Assembly: GCA_016808115.1 (NCBI GenBank)
Contig: JAEQBH010000193.1
Span: 5,084,001 to 5,148,000 of the forward strand
Origin: Tetrastigma voinierianum
Taxonomy: Eukaryota > Streptophyta > Magnoliopsida > Vitales > Vitaceae
DNA: 64,000 nucleotides
Direction of reading: 5' to 3'
The notes under the pieces were generated by a model that ran no database searches, was not told where the DNA came from, and saw only the letters and a program-made list of their open reading frames with translations. The position numbers and the translations under genes are program-made. Numbering within the stretch: position 1 is the stretch's first letter; the number at the start of each line of letters is the position of its first letter. This document shows positions 46,139 through 56,453 of the stretch, in pieces.

Positions 46139-47450
46139 TCCTTAGTGTCCACACGAGGAGTACTAAATGCGATTAAGGGTTTAGATTCCTCGGTCATCTG
46201 TCTGATAAAATCTGATTTTACAATCAAATTTCGAATGCGATTACAATTTCTAGTTTATGAATCAATGTTTCTTTATTTGGTAGGAAATAGCCATCAAATC
46301 TGTTATCATTCAATTGTTTATAGTTGACAACCATACGAACTTTGTTCTATTAATCTCATTTTCTATTCTAACCATAAAAATTTGGACTACTATGTGGGCT
46401 TTTGAAGGCCTAATCGATTTAAATCACCTGATTCTTTTAATTGGATAAATTCTTTCTGCTCCCAGTATTATGTCTCATAGGTTTTTCCCTAATAATCTTA
46501 TCGGGATCTTTCAATTCAAGGGTTGCATAAATCTTATTATTTTCCCAAAATTGTAAAGGATTTTCAACATAAAGTGTTTCAAGTCTGGTTTTAATCTGTG
46601 AACAAAAATCAAGGATTTTTAGTAATCTGAATTCTAATCGAAGTAAGGGTGTTGAAAAATCAGTTTTTGGAACAGGAAGTGGAATGGGGTAATCTCCACG
46701 CTGGCTGCGAGGTATGAAAGGAATTGGAAATTTTCGAGAATAAGCATGTTTCAATCGAGGGGTAGTAATCCAATGGTTGCAAGGTGTTTTTAATCGAAGA
46801 GAATAGGAAATATTATTTTGAATAATAATCTTAAAAAGTTGAAGAAAATTATTTAGTAAATATCTGACGATGATATGAAAGTAGAGAAGTGGTAATTTAA
46901 CAATGTATTTGCTAATCAAAATACGAGGGTGTTTTATACCTTTAGTAAGAGTAATATTTTGATTTGAAAAGACAAATTCCTGATCCGGAATCAATATATG
47001 CAGCAAAAGGTTCAGCTTTATAATCGAGTGAAGTTAAACCAATCGATTATATATAGAGAAAAGGACTAGTCATTTGGGTATGACAATGATTTTATTAATT
47101 ATGTCGTAAGTTTTGATGTAATCTGCCAAGGTTTACATTTTTCAAGGAAAGTCATTCCTAACATAATGTTAATCGTATCATTTTTTCCTTCATCTTCAAC
47201 CATTAAGGGTAATTTAATCTCTTGATTATTTAATCGAATTAATGTATTACAGAATTTTGTTACACAAAATTTCTCACCATTAAAATTAATGTCGGTTCAT
47301 CTAAATCGTTTAAGTCTAACATAAATGTTAAACTTTTTGATATATAGCTTGAAGAGGCTCCAGTATCAATCAAGATATCAATCTTTTGCCAGTCATGGCC
47401 ATCAAAATATTCTCCCTTAATCTTGTAATTTGTAATCTTTTTTGTTTATT
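46139..47450 (-). pseudogene. Pararetroviral protease and RT N-terminal part
   Basis: Aspartic protease active site IDTGASSSYIS is readable with DTGAS at 47353-47367. After several shifts, the open piece 46437-47006 (189 codons) ends in LETLYVENPLQFWENNKIYATLEL, a protease-RT linker. Between 46437 and 46139 RT finger motifs (FIQLKESG, KQLNDNRFDGYF, IAFSTPRG) occur in changing frames with in-frame stops. At least four frameshifts separate DTGAS from YVDDM, so no polyprotein can be made. Confidence 0.8.
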
Positions 47451-47499
47451 CCAGAGTGTTTTGAATGTTATTAACAGATGAATTGAATCATTTGTAAGT

Positions 47500-48383
47500 G
47501 TTAAACTAGAAACGAGGATGAAATTTTGGAGTCTAAATATTTTGGCTTATCACCTATATCAGTAAAAAATCCACATCTTGTGATACTAGACGTTTTACGG
47601 TGGATAGACTCGTCAGATATCATGAAATAATAGTGAGTAAAATCTATATAGTCATGCAGGCGAAATACTCAAATGTGATGATGTTTGATAAAGCATATGC
47701 AATCTTATAGGTTATAGAGTAAGGTTTATTGCCTTCTCTCATGAAATCTTGTCTCTTAAAATCTTGAATCAAACTTAAGGTTCTGTCAAAATCTTTATCT
47801 GCAAGATTATAGGATATTTTTGGGTAAATATTAAAAATCAATTTTTGGTACTTAAGATTTCCTCTAATAATTCCTCATTAGCCTTTTTGTTTACTAATCT
47901 ATTATCTAATAGTGCTAAATCTATAGGAGTATCTTACCTTCTAAATGTTGCACTTATAATCATTTGTATAGATCCTATATAAATCCATCCAATCTTACAT
48001 CGATCTTTTTCATTAATCTTTGAAATCCTTTGAATTAACTCCCTTTTTCTAATAAGGGAATTTCAATCTTATTTGAGGTTACCTCAATATTTAAAGCTTT
48101 TTCCTTTAGGCTTAGGCCATAATACATTATATTTTTCCTTAATCCGAATTTTTCCCATAGTTTTCTATTAAATCCTGAGTATTCGATTATATCACATGTC
48201 AGCTTTTTTTAATCTTTTTAAGCAGTTGGTATCGAATAGAATATCCCGAAAAATCTCTAAGTTTTCAATCACACGATTATCAATAATCTCACTCATCTTC
48301 TTGAATAATCTAAATCTTGATATCATCATAATCTGTTTGAGAGAATACGTTTCATAAAGCCCAGATAAACGATTGTAAATCAT
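47500..48383 (-). pseudogene. Pararetroviral movement protein (30K type)
   Basis: Open pieces 48192-48383 (63 codons) and 47644-47841 (65 codons), linked by a broken part that reads IGWIYIGSIQMIISATF and DLALLDNRL, the conserved heart of caulimovirid movement proteins. The 65-codon piece reads NIYPKISYNLADKDF and NKPYSITYKIAYALSN, again typical. Movement proteins form or gate tubules in plasmodesmata. The first piece overlaps the coat protein end by about 32 nt in another frame. At least three lesions are present. Confidence 0.75.
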
Positions 48384-49667
48384 CTAAGTCTTCTAGTTTT
48401 CTAACTTGAATAAAATCTTCTTGACTAATCATTTTTTCAATATCATCATCTATCTCGATTTTCTTCTGGTTGAATTTATTCGGACATTCATTTGCATAGT
48501 GTCCAATCTCATTACAGGCATAACATCTACATTCTTTTGCCTGCTTAGGATTCTTCCTCATCCGTTCTATTCTTGTCGGATTATTATTCCAATTTCTCTA
48601 AAATATCCTGGTGTTCTTCTTACAAAAAAATCTTCTTCTTCCAATCTATTTGGGAAGTCTATTTGAAGTCTTCTATTGGGAAATCTGTTTGGCGGTCTAT
48701 ATGGGAATCTTTTCTTTGTTTTTGGAACATATGGTTTTTTCAAATCTCCTATAACAGTAATCAAATTATTTCCTCTGCAGCAGAGGACATTTTCCTTTCT
48801 AATCATTTTAGTTTTCTTAATCAAATAAGCTTGATGACACCATTCAATTAATCGTTCTTTTAAAAATGAAATTCTTCTTCCTAATGTATCAGAATTTACA
48901 AAAGGATAATCTCGAATTAGTGCAGATCCCCATGGATCTGGAATCTTTGAGTAAAACATGTTTAGGTGCAGTAGTATGCAGTACCAATCTTTCCATATGG
49001 TAATAATAATCTGGAATACACAAATGTATTTGTCTAAAGACGAGATATTATTTAATTCTAATTTAACAAAGCATGAACATATTTTAGCGTATTGCGGAGA
49101 ATCTCTATCAATATATCCCTCTCAGGAATTCAATCCATACTTGGGTGTATGACTTTGGTTTAAATGTAATTTATGTTATCTCAATAAAACGCTTCTTTTG
49201 TTGATGCTCTTAAATTCTGCCAATACTGAGAAGCAGATTTAATCATTGCCATTCCTATATATCTTTTTCCATCTTCAAGGGACATCCTATTTACACTTAG
49301 TGCTAATCGAAGTGATGTTTCCCACCTATCTAAGGTAGAAGATATCGGATTCTGATCCAAATCTAAATATATTCAAACGGGTTTTATACCTTACGGTCTC
49401 GATCTATCCATTGGTGAGATCAAATTCTGTTCTGATTCATGGACATAACATCACTCAGCAGTTTGTTCTGGCATACTAGGTCTAAATCTTGCCGCATTGG
49501 ATGATTCTGGAATATCCATTCTATGCGGTTTTCTCTGAGGTTGGTTGCGGCCTTGGCTTGATCATTGGATTTTCTTCCATTTTTAAATTACATTTAGGGA
49601 TGTTTAATCTTTCAAAGGTTTTACTAAAAATCTCTAGGTCACTATCCGAAGCATATGTTAAATCCAT
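48352..49667 (-). pseudogene. Pararetroviral coat protein with CCHC zinc knuckle
   Basis: The ATG at 49665-49667 directly follows the TAG of the upstream small ORF. The N-terminus is acidic, the middle (about 49330-49190) reads TLDRWETSLRLALSVNRMS and MAMIKSASQYWQNLRAST, the open piece 48567-48959 (130 codons) has a basic Arg/Pro-rich stretch, and 48352-48561 holds CYACNEIGHYANEC (48484-48525), the C-X2-C-X4-H-X4-C knuckle. The order acidic, core, basic, CCHC is that of caulimovirid coat proteins. Stops and shifts occur in the first half and between the two open pieces. Confidence 0.85.
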
Positions 49668-49865
49668 CTAATCATCTCCTTCAAACCAGTATTCCTGATC
49701 TGAATAATAATTGTCTATTTCCATTGGTTCATAATCATATTCTTCAGAACAATCTTCTGGATAATCTATTTCCTCAAGTATTTCAGTACAGTATAGATAA
49801 AATATATTGGGTGTCCAATCTACATTTTCTCTGTCAAATCTAAATCTGTATAGATCAATAATCAT
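49668..49865 (-). CDS. Small acidic ORF upstream of the coat protein
   Basis: 65 codons, strongly acidic and Tyr-rich, with no known domain. Its stop TAG (49668-49670) abuts the coat protein ATG with no gap, an arrangement fit for stop-and-restart translation as known for polycistronic caulimovirid RNA. It could also be the N-terminal acidic arm of the coat protein separated by a nonsense change, since coat precursors often have acidic ends. Confidence 0.5.
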   Translation of the reverse strand: MIIDLYRFRFDRENVDWTPNIFYLYCTEILEEIDYPEDCSEEYDYEPMEIDNYYSDQEYWFEGDD

Positions 49866-49977
49866 AATATAGTGGAATGCGAGTTTCGACTATAAATATG
49901 TATCATTTTTTTCATAAAATCTAATATCTTCTTTGGAAAATCCTTTCCCTTGTTCAAGGTAGAATAAGGTTCTTAAT

Positions 49978-50123
49978 TTAACATTTTTTCTTCCAAATCT
50001 TCCAAACTAATCTGTATTTCCCTAATCATGGACCCGTAATATTTACGATTAATTGCAGCTATAATCTTTAAGCTTTTAATAATCTCATTATTACTGTCAG
50101 GTAAATCTTCATAAGGTAGAATT
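49978..50123 (-). pseudogene. Short open piece between the two upstream small ORFs
   Basis: In the frame that overlaps the stop of the 97-codon ORF the minus strand is open for about 48 codons and reads DSNNEIIKSLKIIAAINRKY and IREIQISLEDLEEKM, probably helical. No ATG opens it at the left. It may be the remains of a second small viral ORF or a frameshifted continuation of the first. Confidence 0.4.
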
Positions 50124-50415
50124 ATTTACAGTTTAAATCTTCATCTTCATGATCATTCATTAAATGATTTCCATATTCAGTGTAGCAATCAGCTAAAGTT
50201 TGAGTTAATATTCTCAAAGTGTTTTGATTGTATTCTATTAATCTTATTTGGGTATAAATCCATTCGGTTAATAAATTTTGATTTAGAAACATTTCTAAAT
50301 TTCTTTGTTTTAATCTTATGTTTTCTTCTAAAAGTTGCATACTGTGTCTTAAAGAATCTCTCCTTAGTACTAATCTTCTACAAGTTTGACAACTATCAAA
50401 TCCTGGGTCTTGCAT
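50122..50415 (-). CDS. First small pararetroviral ORF (97 codons)
   Basis: Starts MQDPGFDSCQTCRRLVLRR and continues as a likely helix (LEENIRLKQRNLEMFLNQN) with an acidic tail. It carries a CxxC pair but no known domain. It is the most upstream viral ORF in the copy. Small helical ORFs ahead of the coat protein exist in several Caulimoviridae genera (virion-associated or unknown proteins); which one this is cannot be said. Confidence 0.5.
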   Translation of the reverse strand: MQDPGFDSCQTCRRLVLRRDSLRHSMQLLEENIRLKQRNLEMFLNQNLLTEWIYTQIRLIEYNQNTLRILTQTLADCYTEYGNHLMNDHEDEDLNCK

Positions 50416-50900
50416 TACAATCTAGCTACGATGCAATTTTTTTTTGCACACAGCGAGAATCACATTAGAATCAAATCAAATCAAATGATCGATAATAATC
50501 ACAATTAATCTAAACCTGACCCGATTGCTAATAATGCTTAAGTAGCAAACAAATCATGATGATTATGTCTAAGCCCTTCATATTATGTTTTAAATAAAAT
50601 CATTATTTGTTCAGAAAATAAGCACGATTATGGGTCCACTACGCTTCCATTATCATTCCTGATTTTCTGTTTTTTTTTTTTATCTGTAAAAATATTAAAG
50701 TTTGTAATGAAAGGCTAGATTCAATCTAAGCCTCAGTATTATGTAGAAATAAAATCGTGTTTTATTTAGAAAATATTTGTGATTATTGGTCCATTAAATT
50801 CGTTAAAATTCTTTATTTCTTGCCTGCATACTAAGGTAGAAGCTTAATTAAATTTGTTTGGTATGTTGAAGGTGTCCCCACCCAATTGAAGGTAAGCGGC
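50416..50900 (-). other. Pararetroviral leader region with a diverged duplication
   Basis: AT-rich and gene-free. Two copies of a roughly 110-bp block are readable on the plus strand: 'ctaagcccttcatattatg' at 50569 and 'ctaagcctcagtattatg' at 50726, each followed by 'aaataaaatc', 'cagaaaata/tagaaaata' and 'gattatgggtccact/gattattggtccatt'; the offset is about 157 bp. I found no clear tRNA-Met primer site (TGGTATCAGAGC) on the minus strand, so the leader may be incomplete. Confidence 0.55.
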
Positions 50901-50906
50901 GAGTCT

Positions 50907-50926
50907 AGTGAATAATTATAATAATA

Positions 50927-50957
<31 letters not shown>

Positions 50958-50972
50958 TATTATTATTATTGT
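50907..50972. repeat. (AAT)n/(ATT)n microsatellite
   Basis: ATA/AAT units followed by a switch to ATT units, making a partly palindromic AT-rich tract at the edge of the viral copy, then a short TG/CT-rich run. Confidence 0.9.
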
Positions 50973-51006
50973 GTGTCTCTCTCTGTGTGTATTATTATCA
51001 TCACCT

Positions 51007-52062
51007 TGTTAGAAGAGGTGTGTTATGCACACAGTTGGTGCCACTGATCTTACATTAAGTTATGTGTCATGTGAAAATAATGCAATTTTAACATAACTAA
51101 GGGCATGAAAATAAACCAATATATCTGTAGGGACAAAAGGATTGGTTATGCTATTCGGCCAAGCCTACGTCAGTGAGGGTTGAGCCCAGATGCAAATGAT
51201 TTCACTATTTTCAATCAGGTTATAGTTGGTTTTATATGAGACAAGACTCCTCATTTCTATAATGCCTTCGTCACCTAATTCTCTCACAGTGAAATAGAGA
51301 ATGAGATCCCCTCATTCTCCCAACAACATCTAGACTCCCACATGCCCAACAACATCATTCAACAAGATGTATAAAATCCCTCAACATTGAGAGAGTTGGG
51401 CAATACCTTCAACAAGTATTTAGCCCCCCACAACTACCTTCTTTGCACTTGCTTCTACATTTTTCTTGTGGTGTACCTGCTTCAAAATGTGAACCATATT
51501 TATTATCCTTCAAGGGATCATTCCATGATATTCTGGATCTACACGTTTCCTATTTTGTCCCAGCAAGCCAGTTGGAAGATTATGATTTCCTTCCTTATTC
51601 AGCATAAGGACTATTTGCCTCCCATAGATGTTTCACCAAATGTGATAAAATCTTCCAGATTTGATTTGCCCAATATCATCTTTTAGTCTTCCTTATTTGT
51701 CCTACAAAATATCTATCTATGATCTTCAGAATATCCACTCCAAAATCGGTTTTGATTGAATTTGGTAAGTCCTGTCACTCGACTTGTTCCAGTAACATGT
51801 GCACTAATATGTGTAACTTCGAATTTTGCTGCAAAAACACATGATTTAATTTTTACCTAAGATTATGAATAAAAATATCTCCAACAATCTCCACATTTAG
51901 CATTTCTTTGGCAAGTAGATCGAACATATCTTGGAAAATTGATGTCCTGTATCGAAAGTTGTTTAGTCATTAGCCAACTGTAGTCCCATGAACATCACGA
52001 ATATCACGAGGTGTTTTTATGGGATTTTCTTCTCTCTGATCTTTATCGGTTTAATTATAGGC
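51007..52062 (+). repeat. Copia-like LTR fragment, copy 1
   Basis: Starts TGTTAGAAGAGGTG and has the 'gggacaaaaggattggttatg' and 'ttcggccaagcctacgtc' blocks common in plant copia LTRs. The first 220 bp are repeated at 53782-53999. The rest (51230-52062) is AT-rich without a domain-bearing frame; a 99-codon frame at 51387-51686 shows nothing known. The end is uncertain. Confidence 0.5.
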
Positions 52063-53621
52063 CAGTTACTACCCAAATAGTGCTATTTTACACCCTTATT
52101 AATACAGGTTTTGAGCATTTTTTGTGTACAATTAGCCTAATTAACCTAATTAACATGTTAAGGACCTAGCAAGGCTACTAATCAAATTTTGTGGCAAGTT
52201 TTGTTGTTTTTGCAGGCTATTTGTGCCAAATTTATTGAGTCAGCTCAATCATGAAGAAGCCAAGATGAACTCAGAGTTGCAATGCGAAGAAAGAAAGGAG
52301 TAGGGTTTGAAATTTTTGTGACTTAATTTTCCATTTAAACGCCCTTTGTTCATGTTGTTTGACTTTGACTTTTGTTGTAATTTTTGTGTCTTCCTGAATT
52401 GTCCCTCTTGTAATAGTGATTAATTCAGGCTCTTTTGTAATTTTGCTTGGCTGGGGGACAGTATATAAGTCCTAAGCATCACTGTAAACGGAGACTCATT
52501 TTTTTGCTCATTAATAAAATCTCTGGGCGGGAACCTTTCAGAGTTCCCGCTCTTTTCCAGTTTCTCTCATTTTCTCTCATTTTCTCTCACTTTACGGGAA
52601 AGGCTGAGCACCCTCAGGATGACAGCTCGGAGGATGGTAAACTAGAAACCCTTCCTCATGAAGGAGAAGGAATTGGCCGGGTCACGGGATCCAGGAAGGT
52701 AGCTGGAGGTTCTCATGGTTTTCAGTAGGTACTCCTTGTGTTTGTGTTTTCTTTGAACTCTGGTTTAGATCCCTTCAGATTCACGCAGATAAAAGTTATT
52801 ACTTAGTAAGCTTTTGGGCTCAATGGATGCGTAATGTTAGATCCATTGATGTTTGTTATTATCATTTATGATCCATTGTAAGTTAGTCAGGTGACTTGTG
52901 TTTTAATGACGAGAGCACTAATGCGATGGATGCCATTTTCAAAAGGATATTTATTAAAGGTCGATTTTATAGCTAAATGAAGAAGATAGATTCGGAAATG
53001 ACTATAGGTCGTCCTCCCCCGATCTGAGAAGGACCTTGGCAGCCCTCGGTGCCACAGGAATCAAACCAGGTGACACAACATGAGGAGTTCCATTTTACAT
53101 TTTAACTTGTTTATTTTTAGTTTCAAGCATTTCACCCCCTTGTTTTATCAAACCACAAATCAAAGAAATAAATTCACCAATTAGAACTTAACTGCAAGTC
53201 ATTTGTGCGAAGAAAACCCATTCCTATGTTCGACCTTAAGGGTTAGGTTTTATAGCTAAATGAAGAATTGGTTCGAGAGATGACTATAGGTCATCCTCCC
53301 AGTGGAGAAAAGGCCAAGGACCCTCGATTACCATTAGAACGAACTTAGTAGCGAATGCTTCAGGAATTCTCTTTTATATTTTTTGTACTTGTTTTACTTT
53401 CGGTTTCCACCATGAAACCTCTTTGTTTTTTGTAGAAACTGAAATCAATTGAATTCACCATTTTGAACCTCACTACAAATCATTTGTGCGAAGATAAAAA
53501 AAAACCCATCCTTGTGTTTGACCCTAGATCCACTATACTGTAGTAGTATTGATATGGCAGTAGGAGGAAATAGGTTTATAAATATTGTTGATTTCGGATC
53601 ACCCTCTAGGCCCCCGAATCA
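52063..53621 (+). repeat. Solo-like Athila LTR with internal duplication
   Basis: The left end 'agttactacccaaatagtgctatttt' and right end 'cccccgaatca' align with the Athila LTR ends at 6041 and 7498. Length about 1.56 kb. No primer site of the tRNA-Asp type follows at 53622 and no gag is near, so it looks solo. A block of about 283 bp is duplicated inside (52963-53245 and 53246-53528): both hold 'tttatagctaaatgaagaa', 'ctataggtcatcctccc' and 'catttgtgcgaaga'. Confidence 0.7.
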
Positions 53622-53781
53622 AAGACCCCACCTTAATTTGCACATCAATCCCCTTGTTGGTCTTGTTGATCCTCTTCCTTTGACCAACCCATCTATGCTA
53701 CAAAAACAAATAGATAAGAATCCAATGGATCTTACTCAGTACCTTAGAGTGACCCTGTTTGATACGAATTGAAAGGAAATC

Positions 53782-53999
53782 TGTTAGTTAAAAGAGGTGT
53801 TATGCTTGTTGGCGCACCAGTTGTTCGACCAAGTTATAGACCATATGCGAAAACAATGCTATTTTAGCATAATTATGGGCATGAAAATAAACTAACATAT
53901 ACACAGGGACACAAGAGATTAGTTACGTTGTTCAGCCAAGCATACGTTCGTAGGGTTGAGCACAGATGCAAAGGATTTTACTATTTTCAATCAGGTTAC
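53782..53999 (+). repeat. Copia-like LTR fragment, copy 2
   Basis: TGTTAGTTAAAAGAGGTG at 53782, then 'gggcatgaaaataaactaaca', 'cagggacacaag' and 'ttcaatcaggtta', in the same order as 51007-51229. It stops exactly where the next TG (54000) begins, suggesting the following LTR was inserted into it. Confidence 0.65.
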
Positions 54000-55409
54000 T
54001 GATGAATACACATTTGAGTAATAATTATAGTAGAATTTAGCACATCTAAATCTGGGTTGCCTGATTGGCATAAGGATAGGTACTTTTAATATCTTCTATG
54101 TTTTTAGACTTGTGCAGGTCTTTCAGGTCTAGAACGTAAGTGGACAAGGATGTATGTCAGGAAGCCCGATATGAGCATTGGGATACGGGCGAGCGATTGA
54201 TGAAGTCTCGGGAACTCCGGCAATACAAGGAAAGCACCGGAGGACCAAGTGTCTGGGTACATCATTCGTAGTAATAAGTCTGACCTAAAAAGTGCGTGGG
54301 CACATTGTCTGGGGTACAACCCATGTTGGCATATAGATTATAACTTATTTATAAAGATTAAACGATTAATGGGGAGTACTGAATTGCATCACTAGCATAT
54401 CTGTTGTATCAGATGCGAGATTGGGCGGAAATTCTATCAGATGCGCGGGCACTCACATTGATGAACCAAAATGGGAAAATCACATTGGAGGGGGGTATAA
54501 AAGCAAGAGGACATAAGTAATAGGAGTTTTTTGACTTCTAGGGTTTAGGTTTTGAAAGGAGAAGAGTTTTCTCTCAATTTTGAGTTGGAACTTATAGATC
54601 CAGATTTAAGATTTCTTTTCTATTGGAAGTTTTGGACCCAAGCGTTTGTAATCTTTCAGCGAAGCTTATCTTGCTTTAAATCTAATATCTCTTATTCATC
54701 CTTCTCGGTTTACAAAAGTCGATTTCCAAAGTCTTGTTTTATGATTAATCGCTCTTTAATTATAATTGTTCTTATAAGTTTTATGGGTTCTAAACCCTTA
54801 CTATTTGGGAATCACGGAAACTCTGCGACTAAGGTATAGTCCCTCGATTCCCTCTTTTGATCTTGATGGATTGTGTATGTCACTTGTGCGGAAAGAGTTG
54901 TAAATCTTTGGTTAGATATTCTTGACAAGCATTCGAGGTATCCTCGGTACGTTGTAGCAATCATGAATGCAAGTTGAGAGTTCGTATTAGTGAGAACAGT
55001 GCTTAGTATTACTTCGATCATCTTTATTTTCCAAAGAGCATATAAGATAAATCCTCCATCAAGGCTGTTTATCAATGGTTCCTAGATGAGTTTATAAAAC
55101 AAGAGGTAGGACTTACATGATCGGGAGTGAGTGGAACCACACAAAAATCCAATGATTGTCTTTCTATTTTAAAACATTCAAACCCGATGACCATTCGGTC
55201 CAACCGGCTTACAACCTTACAATTCTCTTTTAAATCATACCCTCATTGGAGAATAAGCTCTTGGTCGATAAATTAGACCCTCCTGTGGAGATGACACGTG
55301 GATTCAAATTATTACAATCTTTAGACAAGCATTGTAATTCCTAAGCTTGGGAATAGGGTCGGCTACGAATAAGGACCAGGGGAAGCATTTTTAAGCGGAT
55401 TCTTAGAAG
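54000..55409 (+). repeat. Putative 5' LTR of the third Athila element
   Basis: Begins TGATGAATACAC inside the copia-like fragment and runs to about 55409, before 'tggcgactaac' (a possible weak primer site) and the gag region. A good TATA box TATAAAAG lies at 54496-54503 after a G-rich stretch. Its 3' partner would lie beyond the window, so the limits are inferred only from the left junction and the gag position. Confidence 0.4.
54496..54503 (+). promoter_or_regulatory. TATA box in putative LTR
   Basis: ggggggtataaaagcaagagg, a canonical plant TATA box context, inside the putative LTR and on the strand of the element coding. Confidence 0.5.
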
Positions 55410-55639
55410 TGGCGACTAACCAAGTTGATCTGAAGAGAGCTAGAGGTAATTTGCAATTGCATTGCAAATCCGGTACGTTCTCCATTTTTCTTTTTATTTT
55501 GTTTTGTTTTAGTTGGAAATCTCAGTGGGTGTTTCTTGGACAAAGTAAGCGTAGTGCATGTCGGTTTGGGCTCGTAACGAGCAACGTAGACTAGTAGAAC
55601 AATTACTCTAGAAACTCGGGGATCCGCCAATAAGTCAGT

Positions 55640-56453
55640 CTTTCCAGAGATAACATTTTACCTCGAGAATGGATCATCCACGGGAATCGGCAACATGTAT
55701 TTAATGAAAATACTCAAAGTTCTGTTAACCCACGAGGACTCAATGAACCTCCACAACATGGAATAGAAGCTACCTCAGGTAGCAGGTAGTAGGAGGGAGA
55801 TGTTAACTTCAATAAGGAAATCAATATAGAGGTCTCCTGCTCCTTTACCTAATGTGGAAGAACCGCCCAGAGGAAATCCACACAACCTCGAAAGGACCAC
55901 AGCCAATTCTTGCATTATACGTCTTCTGAAGAGGCCGCTCCGATTTCTAATGAAGTCGAAATGATCAGTCTCTTACACCGTATATCAGGGTTGAGATAAA
56001 GACCCTTATTCATTCATGAGAGATTTTGAAGATGTGCAGCGGTGCATTCCTCTCCCTTTGGTTCACCTCTCCACATAATACATCTAATTTTATTTCTCCT
56101 TTTGCTTTAAAGGAGAAGGCTAAAAATTTGGTTCATTCCTTGGCTCCCTAATTGATCTTTACATGGGGAAAATATGAAATGGGTTCACCGGCAAATTTTT
56201 CCCTCCTGGCGTGCAATGCCTCGTGCGAGCAATTCAGAACTTTTCTGAAAAGCCAGGTGAACCCTTCGCAGCGGTGTGGGAAAGATATAAGGATCTCCTC
56301 CATGCTATCCTCATATGGATTGGATGTAGGACAAATATGTGCATACTTTCATCAAGGATTATCCTGAATAATAGCAGTACATCAATTGATGTGTCTTGGG
56401 AGGAATTTTATGAAAGAGTGCTAGGGAAGCAATTCAACTTTTTGACACTATAG
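55640..56453 (+). pseudogene. Athila-type gag, third element
   Basis: Broken frames from about 55660; the open piece 56211-56453 (80 codons) reads the gag core SEKPGEPFAAVWERYKDLLHAI, where VWERYKDLL is the landmark of Athila gag. Upstream 'TGKFFPPG' (about 56188-56210) matches the KYFPP block that precedes it. Stops are frequent. Confidence 0.7.

Larger units (their letters stand above)
43750..50900 (-). mobile_element. Endogenous pararetrovirus (Caulimoviridae), near genome length, broken
   Basis: On the minus strand from 50415 down: small ORFs, coat protein with a CCHC knuckle, 30K-type movement protein, protease DTGAS, RT YVDDM, RNase H, an ORF in the position of the translational transactivator, then a TATA-box promoter region. 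There is no integrase and no LTR pair, which separates it from the gypsy elements. The span of about 7 kb is close to a full Caulimoviridae genome (7-9 kb). Order CP before MP, followed by pol and a TAV-like ORF, is closest to what I know of cavemo- and solendoviruses, but the genus is unproven. Frameshifts and stops in CP, MP, protease, RT and the last ORF make it inactive. Confidence 0.9.

Noticed and set aside
48406..48851. Plus-strand frames of 86 and 92 codons across the coat protein region
   Set aside because: Antisense shadows of the coat protein frame.
50416..50900. tRNA-Met primer site for the pararetrovirus
   Set aside because: Looked for TGGTATCAGAGC and near matches on the minus strand; none was convincing.
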